Shown here: one piece after another, positions 31,313 to 36,490 of the stretch
How the letters are laid out: the number at the start of each line of letters is the position of its first letter
How positions within the stretch are numbered: the first letter of the stretch is position 1
Source: a virus
Strand: one strand, 5' to 3'
Virus record (IMG/VR): IMGVR_UViG_3300027339_000423
Coordinates: 1-47,005 of that record
Length of the DNA stretch: 47,005 bases
The notes under the pieces: generated by a model
Databases searched by the model: none
What the model was told of the DNA's origin: nothing
Seen by the model: only the letters and a program-made list of their open reading frames with translations
Program-made: the position numbers and the translations under genes

Positions 31313-31926
31313 GCCTCGGCGTCTCCAGTGACGGGGTGGGTGGCAGCACCACGCAGCTGCAGCGCAAAGCTCAGCTCGTGGTAGCGGTCGATGAAGGCTT
31401 GGCGCCAGTCCTGCCAGGTCAGCGCGTCACGCTGGCGCAGCTGCACCCAGGGCACGGCGTGCACGCCGTGGGTCCAGGCGGGGCCGCAGGGCGGCAGCAG
31501 GTCGCGGCGCTCGGTGGCCAGGGCTGTCAGGTCGGCGTGCTTGATGGCGGCCCACCAGGCCGGCGGCACGCCGCGCAGGCCGAAGACGGCGTGGAAGTGC
31601 TCTTCCCATTCCGACTCGAAGCGCTTCCAGCCCGGGCCGATGATCGGCTTGGCCGGGGCGGCGATGTCGTTGGTGATGCACTCGTGCGCGTCGTGCAGCA
31701 GGCCGGCCAGCAACAGCAGCGGGTGGCAGCCCGGGTGCTCGCGCTCCAGGATCTCGGCCACCAGCAGGCTGTGCTCGGCCACGCTGTTGGGGCGCACCGC
31801 ATGGCCGGTGAAGCGGTTGATGGTGGCCAGGCTGTGGGCGATGCTCTCGATGGGCAGGGCGCCGGCAGTGCCGATGGGGTCCGTGAATTCGATGACGCGG
31901 CCGCAGCTGGTGAGAATCCAGGTCAT
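31309..31926 (-). CDS. HD-domain phosphohydrolase (YfbR-like)
   Basis: 205 aa. The metal-binding set of HD hydrolases is seen: H in VAEHSLLVAE, the HD pair in LLHDAHECITND, and a later Asp in IKHADLTALATERRD. Layout and length suit YfbR-type 5'-deoxynucleotidases, which dephosphorylate dNMPs; other HD enzymes act on ppGpp or cyclic nucleotides. A role in nucleotide pools during phage growth is likely. It overlaps both neighbours by 4 bp. Confidence 0.82.
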   Translation of the reverse strand: MTWILTSCGRVIEFTDPIGTAGALPIESIAHSLATINRFTGHAVRPNSVAEHSLLVAEILEREHPGCHPLLLLAGLLHDAHECITNDIAAPAKPIIGPGWKRFESEWEEHFHAVFGLRGVPPAWWAAIKHADLTALATERRDLLPPCGPAWTHGVHAVPWVQLRQRDALTWQDWRQAFIDRYHELSFALQLRGAATHPVTGDAEA

Positions 31927-32204
31927 CGCCAGCCCTTCCGGCCCTGCTGGGCGCGCACGCGGGGGATGTACCAGGTGATGGTGCCGTGCGCGTCGCGCTC
32001 GCAGGCAATGCGCTGGTCGGCGCGCAGTGCATACAGCACCTGGCGCGTCTCGCCCGCGTCCAGGTGCAGGTGGTGGGCCACGCCCAGCGTGTCGACCCCC
32101 TCGGGGCGCAGCGCCAGGAACTGCAGCGTGTCCACGCGTGCGCGGCTGCCGGCACGGCAGTTCTGCGCGGTCACGGTCTCGCCGGGTGGTGGTGCAAGGG
32201 GCAT
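31923..32204 (-). CDS. Small winged-helix-like protein
   Basis: 93 aa. After a disordered start, RVDTLQFLALRPEGVDTLGV, AHHLHLDAGETRQVLYALRA and the wing-like segment ERDAHGTITWYIP give the order of a small winged helix-turn-helix. It probably binds DNA within the phage early region. It overlaps the HD gene by 4 bp and lies 27 bp after the preceding gene. No family recognised. Confidence 0.55.
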   Translation of the reverse strand: MPLAPPPGETVTAQNCRAGSRARVDTLQFLALRPEGVDTLGVAHHLHLDAGETRQVLYALRADQRIACERDAHGTITWYIPRVRAQQGRKGWR

Positions 32205-32231
32205 GGGTGCTCCGGGTGGGATCGGGGGTGG

Positions 32232-32558
32232 TCAGTCGTCGTCGCGGTCGCCGGCGGCCAGGCGCTTGCGGTCTACGCCGGCCGGCGGTGGGCTGGGCAC
32301 GGGGCGCGCTGCCGGCGCAGCCAGCCGGGGCGCAGGCGCGGCGGTGGGCGCCTGCCGGGGCCGCTGCTGCTGCTGCTGCTGCTGGATGGCCTGGCGGGCG
32401 GCCAGCGCGCGGCGCACGGCCTCAGCCCGCACCAGCGTGCGCAGCATCGGCTGGGCCATGGCCTCGGTGAAGGTGGGCGGCCAGTCTGGCCGGCGGCGCA
32501 CGCGCCAGGCTGCGGCCAGATCGTCCAGACTGATCTGCAGGGGCTGGCGCTTGGGCAC
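32232..32558 (-). CDS. Hypothetical protein with polyglutamine tract
   Basis: 108 aa from GTG 32558, preceded by GAAGGA. The N-terminal third (LQISLDDLAAAWRVRRRPDW, then FTEAMAQPMLRTLVRAEAVR) is helical and ends in a run of seven Gln encoded mostly by CAG repeats. The rest is Pro/Ala-rich and disordered. No family recognised. Confidence 0.5.
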   Translation of the reverse strand: MPKRQPLQISLDDLAAAWRVRRRPDWPPTFTEAMAQPMLRTLVRAEAVRRALAARQAIQQQQQQQRPRQAPTAAPAPRLAAPAARPVPSPPPAGVDRKRLAAGDRDDD

Positions 32559-32568
32559 AGTGCGTCCT

Positions 32569-32769
32569 TCAGGCCCGCAGGCCCGGGAAGTCCAGGTGGT
32601 GCGCCTCGGGCCCGCAGGGGCCGTGGGTGCGGCGCGCGTCGTCCACCGGAACGGCGCGCGCCTGGCCGGCCACGGCGGGGCATGTGCACTGCCGCTGCTC
32701 AGCCGGGCCGCGGCCGTGGCTGCACAGCTGGCAGGCCCGGTAGGGCAGGGGGGTGAACAGCAGCACCAT
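32569..32769 (-). CDS. Small cysteine-rich phage protein
   Basis: 66 aa from ATG 32769. Cysteines in ACQLCSHGRG and QCTCPAVAGQ make a possible zinc knuckle, with His and a further Cys in THGPCGPEAHH. It sits between two other short genes of the leftward operon with 10-bp gaps. No family recognised. Confidence 0.5.
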   Translation of the reverse strand: MVLLFTPLPYRACQLCSHGRGPAEQRQCTCPAVAGQARAVPVDDARRTHGPCGPEAHHLDFPGLRA

Positions 32770-32779
32770 GGCAGCCGCC

Positions 32780-32956
32780 CTAGGCGTGGCGCAGCGCATC
32801 GATCACCGCGTGGGCCAGCAGCACCAGCAGGCCGGTGGTGAGCGCGCCACAGACGGCGCCGCACACCGCGCCCCAGGCCCAGCCAGCCACATAGCCGCGC
32901 CGGTAGGCGGGCTGGGCGGCGTCATACCCCTGGTGGCCGGCTACCACGGCAGCCAC
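32780..32956 (-). CDS. Small membrane protein
   Basis: 58 aa if started at GTG 32956; nearby GTG codons at 32947 and 32944 are alternatives. The C-terminal part (GWAWGAVCGAVCGALTTGLL followed by VLLAHAVIDAL) is one clear transmembrane helix with a GxxxG-like pattern. No strong ribosome-binding site, so translation may depend on coupling to the upstream gene, which it overlaps. Confidence 0.45.
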   Translation of the reverse strand: MAAVVAGHQGYDAAQPAYRRGYVAGWAWGAVCGAVCGALTTGLLVLLAHAVIDALRHA

Positions 32957-33078
32957 CCGCGGGCGTAGGCGTGGCTCAGCAGCAGGCTGGCCACGATGGC
33001 GGCGCCGTACATGGCGGCGTACAGCAGGGGGCGGCGGCGCTCGTCGTCCCACATGCCGATGGGGCGGGGCGTGCTCAT
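32941..33078 (-). CDS. Small membrane protein
   Basis: 45 aa from ATG 33078. RPLLYAAMYGAAIVASLLLS is a single transmembrane helix with a charged N-terminal side (MWDDERRR). Its start overlaps the preceding stop in an ATGA. No family recognised. Confidence 0.5.
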   Translation of the reverse strand: MSTPRPIGMWDDERRRPLLYAAMYGAAIVASLLLSHAYARGWLPW

Positions 33079-33173
33079 GCCTGCACCCAGGTCATCGGCA
33101 CGTCGGCGAGGAACGCCTCCCAGGCGGCCATGCTGGCGGCCTGGCGGGCGGTGAGCAGCAGCGCGGCGCTCAT
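33075..33173 (-). CDS. 32-residue phage small protein
   Basis: ATG 33173 to TGA 33075 encodes a short amphipathic helix, with ALLLTARQAASMAAWEAFLA and a final TWVQA. Both ends overlap neighbouring starts and stops (TGATG upstream, ATGA downstream), which argues that it is translated. Function unknown. Confidence 0.45.
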   Translation of the reverse strand: MSAALLLTARQAASMAAWEAFLADVPMTWVQA

Positions 33174-33238
33174 CACGCGGCCTGCTCGCTACGGTGCGGT
33201 GCGGGCTGACCGGCCGCGGCGGTGTTCGTGATGCCCAT
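33173..33238 (-). CDS. 21-residue first gene of the leftward operon
   Basis: ATG 33238 follows GAGGGA and encodes MGITNTAAAGQPAPHRSEQA plus Ala before a TGA that overlaps the next ATG. It is the first reading frame after the operator-controlled promoter at 33270-33313. It may be a leader peptide that opens the chain of coupled genes, or a true small protein. Confidence 0.45.
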   Translation of the reverse strand: MGITNTAAAGQPAPHRSEQAA

Positions 33239-33269
33239 CGTGGGTCCCTCATGGGTTTCCGATGGGCGT

Positions 33270-33313
33270 AATCTACAACTGTTGTGTTCTGATGGTCAAC
33301 AACTGTTGTTGAC
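33270..33313 (-). promoter_or_regulatory. Leftward early promoter with two repressor operators
   Basis: On the minus strand TTGACC (33299-33294) and TAGATT (33275-33270), 18 bp apart, are good -35 and -10 hexamers. GTCAACAACTGTTGTTGAC (33295-33313) is a perfect 19-bp palindrome over the -35. ACAACTGTTGT (33275-33285) is a second copy next to the -10. The same motif occurs in the repressor/Cro intergenic region, so this is a PL-like promoter under phage repressor control. Confidence 0.82.
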
Positions 33314-33338
33314 CTGGAATCCTGATGTTGTAAGCAGG

Positions 33339-33366
33339 CAAAAGAAAGGCCCGCCTAGGCGGGCCG
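33339..33366 (-). terminator. Rho-independent terminator after the lipoprotein gene
   Basis: GGCCCGCCTAGGCGGGCC (33348-33365) is an 18-bp perfect palindrome followed on the minus strand by TTTCTTTT. It lies about 20 bp after the lipoprotein stop and insulates it from the leftward early promoter. Confidence 0.85.
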
Positions 33367-33383
33367 GTGTGGACCTGAGCTTG

Positions 33384-34187
33384 TCAGCGGGACGCTACCG
33401 CGAAGAATCCGTCCGACCGGTCGGGCAGCAAGCCCGCGGCGACGAGCTGCTTCCGTGCGCCAGCCTGGCTGACGATGGCGACACCAGAGACCTCGCGGCC
33501 AGCCAAGGGACACGCTAAGCCGCTGAAGCTGATAGTGATTCGCAGGGGATGCTTTCCGGCCTTCGCGGGTGTGGCTGTGCCGATGGCGTTGCAGTAGTCC
33601 GTGGACGCGGTTATCCGGCCATCGGCTGCAATCTGAAGAGTCACCCGGCTCACCCCGTCCGCGCTGCCGGCAGTGCCTGTCCAACTGCCGGCGAACTCCG
33701 CGAGGTCAGCCTCAGTGTCATAGATCGTGTTGTAGGTCGCGGCAATCTGGTAACTCAGCGACCCGACAGCGGCGGTGCCGGACAGGTAGTTCTTTGTGCC
33801 ATACGCACCCGCAATGGTGCCGGAGGTCACGCTCAGCAACCGGGCGTTGTAGTCGGTCAAGGCCCCGGAGAAGGATGCGCCGCTGGTCGAGACGGAGCCG
33901 AACATCAGGCCCTCGATCGTCCCGGACCGGGTGTAGACGACGTAGGCTGTGCCGTCGCCCAGGATCACTGTGCCGAAGGTATAGGCACCAGCCGACCCTT
34001 CCCAGTAGCCTTCCACGCTGCCCGCCGTGGTGACGGGTGGCGCCGTCGTTTCGCCGCCGCCGCTGCCTGACGTACCACTGTCCACTGGGCAGGTAGCGCA
34101 GACGAGCCGCGATCCTGCATCTTCGGAACTGCCCCCGCCGCAGGCACTGAGGGCGGTGGCCATGGCTGCGATGAGCAGACGGTGCAT
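33384..34187 (-). CDS. Prophage-encoded lipoprotein (moron-type)
   Basis: 267 aa from ATG 34187, preceded by AAGGT. The signal peptide MHRLLIAAMATALSAC has the lipobox LSAC, then a flexible GGGSSED linker and a second Gly/Thr-rich stretch. The rest is Ser/Thr/Gly-rich and beta-like (VEGYWEGSAGAYTFGTVILG, later GSWTGTAGSADGVSRVTLQI), recalling small beta-barrel surface lipoproteins. It is a single-gene unit with its own terminator, located between PL and the repressor gene where lysogeny genes are usual. It may alter the host surface during lysogeny; no direct evidence. Confidence 0.7.
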   Translation of the reverse strand: MHRLLIAAMATALSACGGGSSEDAGSRLVCATCPVDSGTSGSGGGETTAPPVTTAGSVEGYWEGSAGAYTFGTVILGDGTAYVVYTRSGTIEGLMFGSVSTSGASFSGALTDYNARLLSVTSGTIAGAYGTKNYLSGTAAVGSLSYQIAATYNTIYDTEADLAEFAGSWTGTAGSADGVSRVTLQIAADGRITASTDYCNAIGTATPAKAGKHPLRITISFSGLACPLAGREVSGVAIVSQAGARKQLVAAGLLPDRSDGFFAVASR

Positions 34188-34331
34188 GCAGGTACCTTGC
34201 GCGATGCGGATGTTGGCTGTAGGGGTTGCCACTCCCCCAAGGGTGTGCACCCAATGGCGGGGGGGATAGCGCAACCATTGATCTACCTCATGCGATAGCC
34301 TAAGCCTACAAAGGTAGTCGGGGACGGTGTG

Positions 34332-34775
34332 ATGCGGGAGACATGGATCGGTTGCGCACTGGTGCGCTTTGAACGATCTGCCAGTGGCGTGCTGGTGGTG
34401 CGGGTTGCTGGCGTAGCGACCGTCCAGTCGCTAACCGCGATTGCGCGGGAGATCTGGACGGGGCGAGCGACGAACTCCGACGCATTCATGGTCGACTGCC
34501 GCGCGGCTGCAGTGGCTGCCAGCCAGGACGAAATCCTGTCAATCCCAGTCGCGCCCGAGGCGGACCGAAACAGGCCTGGGGCGTTTGTGGCGACGCCCCA
34601 ACTCGTGCCGCTGCTTTGTAGCCACGCGAAGCGCATGGCCTTGGCTGGTTTCTGGAGGCGGACGTTTCTGGACACCGGCTCTGCCTATGAGTGGCTGGCG
34701 CGCCGAGTGTCAGCGGGGCGCGCTGCAGGGACTGCGCCAGGCGTTGGCGGTGGCGATGAAGCCTCAAGGTACTGA
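34332..34775 (+). CDS. Hypothetical protein, convergent with the repressor gene
   Basis: 147 aa from ATG 34332 (a GTG lies one codon earlier). The pattern GVLVVRVAGVATVQSLTAIA, FMVDCRAAAVAAS and a later helix is faintly like a STAS or SpoIIAA-type alpha/beta fold. Lower GC at third positions than in nearby phage genes suggests foreign cargo. The last 91 bp overlap the 3' end of the repressor gene on the opposite strand. Likely expressed in the lysogen. Confidence 0.45.
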   Translation: MRETWIGCALVRFERSASGVLVVRVAGVATVQSLTAIAREIWTGRATNSDAFMVDCRAAAVAASQDEILSIPVAPEADRNRPGAFVATPQLVPLLCSHAKRMALAGFWRRTFLDTGSAYEWLARRVSAGRAAGTAPGVGGGDEASRY

Positions 34776-35194
34776 GGTAGCGAGCGCGCGGCGGTACGTG
34801 AGGCCTCGCAGTCGTCGAGCGCTTTGTTGATCGCGGCTTGGATGTAGCCGCGGTCCTCGTCCGTGCAGGCGTCCCAGCGGTCGCGGTTGACGCGGTTGAA
34901 CGGCCAGTCGGTGTCAGCTGGCCTGCCCTTGCCGCTCAAGAGCCACCGCAGCGACACGCTCAGTGCATCGGCGAGTTGTGGCGCGAACTCCGAGGTCGCC
35001 GAGTTTCGTTGCTCCAGAACGCTGATGACCTGCTGAGACACCAGGGGGCGCTCGCCTGACTCATCCATACCGATCCGGCGAGAAAGCTCGGTAGCGGTCC
35101 AGCCACGCGCCTCGCGTGCGATCTGAAGCCGACGGCCTAGGCGCTCCGGGGTGCTGGGGTCACGGCTGCTGGCGGGTGATCGTGGCTTTGCCAT
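34685..35194 (-). CDS. Phage repressor (CI-like, helix-turn-helix only)
   Basis: 169 aa from ATG 35194. Residues 18-80 form an HTH_3 domain: LGRRLQIAREARGWTATELS, then VSQQVISVLEQRNS and ADALSVSLRWLLSGKG. There is no S24 peptidase part, so RecA-driven self-cleavage as in lambda CI is unlikely. It is divergent from a Cro-like gene, with repeated ACAACTGTTGT sites between them and again at the leftward promoter, as expected for the lysogeny repressor. Confidence 0.82.
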   Translation of the reverse strand: MAKPRSPASSRDPSTPERLGRRLQIAREARGWTATELSRRIGMDESGERPLVSQQVISVLEQRNSATSEFAPQLADALSVSLRWLLSGKGRPADTDWPFNRVNRDRWDACTDEDRGYIQAAINKALDDCEASRTAARSLPQYLEASSPPPTPGAVPAARPADTRRASHS

Positions 35195-35203
35195 TGCCGC
35201 AGT

Positions 35204-35269
35204 TTGACAACAGGCGTTGTTTAGGAGAAACAACAGCTGTTCCAACAAACAAAACAACTGTTGTACGAT
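35204..35269. promoter_or_regulatory. Repressor/Cro operator region
   Basis: ACAACTGTTGT (35254-35264) is identical to the operator at 33275-33285. AACAGCTGTT (35232-35241) is a shorter perfect palindrome. ACAAC (35207-35211) and GTTGT (35216-35220) are half-sites with wider spacing. TTGACA at 35204-35209 and TACGAT at 35264-35269 are promoter-like hexamers, the latter just before the cro start. Confidence 0.78.
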
Positions 35270-35274
35270 TGGGC

Positions 35275-35544
35275 ATGGCAAGTCTGAAGACGGCAATCGA
35301 TGCGACCGGCGGCCAAGCTGCCCTGGCGGCTGCCATCGGTGTCAAGCAGCAGCACATCTGGAACTGGCTCAACAGGCCGGGTGGCGTGCCGGTCGAGCAC
35401 TGCGCGGCCATCGAGGCTGCCACTGCGGGGACCGTGCGGCGCTGGCACCTTCGTCCGCACGACTGGCATCGCATCTGGCCCGAGTTGATCGGAGCACCAG
35501 AGGCGCCCGCTGTAGTGACCGGCAATGCTGCTGCGCACAGCTGA
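35275..35544 (+). CDS. Cro-like (YdaS-type) regulator
   Basis: 89 aa. LKTAIDATGGQAALAAAIGV followed by KQQHIWNWLN and VPVEHCAAIEAATAG is the YdaS/Cro-type helix-turn-helix, with GTVRRWHLRPHDWHRIWPEL closing the domain, as is typical of Cro proteins of this family. It is divergent from the repressor gene. The start has only a short leader after the TACGAT hexamer. It probably turns off repressor synthesis during lytic growth. Confidence 0.83.
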   Translation: MASLKTAIDATGGQAALAAAIGVKQQHIWNWLNRPGGVPVEHCAAIEAATAGTVRRWHLRPHDWHRIWPELIGAPEAPAVVTGNAAAHS

Positions 35545-35553
35545 CGGCACGTC

Positions 35554-35724
35554 ATGGCGCGCTCGTCTACGTTCTCCTCCGCCGCGCCGTCGAACCGGCG
35601 CGGATTCGCCCGGTTGGCCGTTGCCGCCCGGGCGCTTTTCTTCACGGCTGGTCGTTTGCATGCGGCCAGTTTCATCGCCCGCGCCACCCGGCGCCACGTC
35701 AACGGTTCAGGAGACCTGACATGA
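35554..35724 (+). CDS. Possible small basic protein
   Basis: 56 aa (MARSSTFSSAAPSNRRGFAR, later AVAARALFFTAGRLHAASF). Its TGA overlaps the ATG of the CII-like gene. There is no ribosome-binding site of note and part of the sequence is basic low complexity, so it may be a chance frame between cro and the CII-like gene. Confidence 0.3.
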   Translation: MARSSTFSSAAPSNRRGFARLAVAARALFFTAGRLHAASFIARATRRHVNGSGDLT

Positions 35725-36209
35725 CCACGTCCGTCCAGAGCGCCATCTTCCGCCTGGTGCACGACTACCCCGGCGGTGCCGGCGCCTTGGGCCCGGTGCT
35801 GGGCAAGCGCGGCGACTCGCTGTCGCACGAGGTGTCGCCCGTCTACCCCACGGCCAAGATCGGCCTGCTTGATGCCGTCAAGCTCAGCCTCTTCACCGGC
35901 GACCGCCAGGTGCTCAACGCCTGGGCCGGCGACATGGGCTGCATGGTGGTGCCGCTGGCCGCCGATGTGCCGGGCGTCGAGGGCATCGGCACGCGCACCG
36001 CGGTGCTGGCCAAGGAGTTTGCCGACCTGATGGGCACGCTGGCGGCTGACCTGGCCGACGGCGATGTGTCCACCAACGACCTGGCCCGCATCGACCGCGA
36101 GGCCAGCGAGCTGGTCAGCGCCATCCAGGCGCTGCTGGGCGCGGTGCGCGCCATGCACCAGGCGCCGCGTGATGCGGCCGATCCGCAGCACCTGCGGGCC
36201 GTCGGCTGA
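35721..36209 (+). CDS. CII/YmfL-like regulatory protein
   Basis: 162 aa. ATG 35721 follows AGGAG (35709-35713). AIFRLVHDYPGGAGALGPVL, GKRGDSLSHEVSP and AKIGLLDAVKLSLFTGDRQV match the phage CII-type family (P2 CII/YmfL-like). The remainder is helical. Located after cro, it is the probable activator of lysogenic promoters or a replication-linked regulator. Confidence 0.78.
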   Translation: MTTSVQSAIFRLVHDYPGGAGALGPVLGKRGDSLSHEVSPVYPTAKIGLLDAVKLSLFTGDRQVLNAWAGDMGCMVVPLAADVPGVEGIGTRTAVLAKEFADLMGTLAADLADGDVSTNDLARIDREASELVSAIQALLGAVRAMHQAPRDAADPQHLRAVG

Positions 36210-36223
36210 GGGCGGCACGGTCG

Positions 36224-36490
36224 ATGTCCACCTGGTCGGGCAGTCTCACCCCCGCATCCGATCCGTCTGAGCGCCTCAGCGCCGACGATCAGGCCACCCA
36301 GCGCGAGGCCCAGTTCCTGGCCGCCGCGGTGGCGCGGCAGGTCCAGCGTGCCGCCGGCACCCGGCATGTGCAGGGTGTGTGCAGCAACTGCGGCCAGCGC
36401 TGCCTGCCGCTGGCCGTGTACTGCGACGGCGACTGCCGCGCCGACCATGAGGACCGCCTGCAGGTGCTGCGGCGCCAGGGGCGCGCATGA
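36224..36490 (+). CDS. Small zinc-finger phage protein
   Basis: 88 aa. VCSNCGQRCLPLAVYCDGDC followed by RADHEDR gives four or five cysteines for a zinc finger, resembling the C-terminal zinc site of TraR/DksA-type proteins. The N-terminus is helical. It could modulate RNA polymerase, but it lacks the full DksA coiled coil. The stop overlaps the primase start (ATGA). Confidence 0.6.
   Translation: MSTWSGSLTPASDPSERLSADDQATQREAQFLAAAVARQVQRAAGTRHVQGVCSNCGQRCLPLAVYCDGDCRADHEDRLQVLRRQGRA

Noticed and set aside
29291-31384. Plus-strand open frame opposite the ParB gene
   Set aside because: The ParB frame has conserved motifs in order; the opposite frame is His/Gln/Arg-rich mirror sequence.
35221-35697. 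Minus-strand open frame opposite the Cro-like gene
   Set aside because: It would run through the operator region and the Cro gene, which has a clear helix-turn-helix and expected position.
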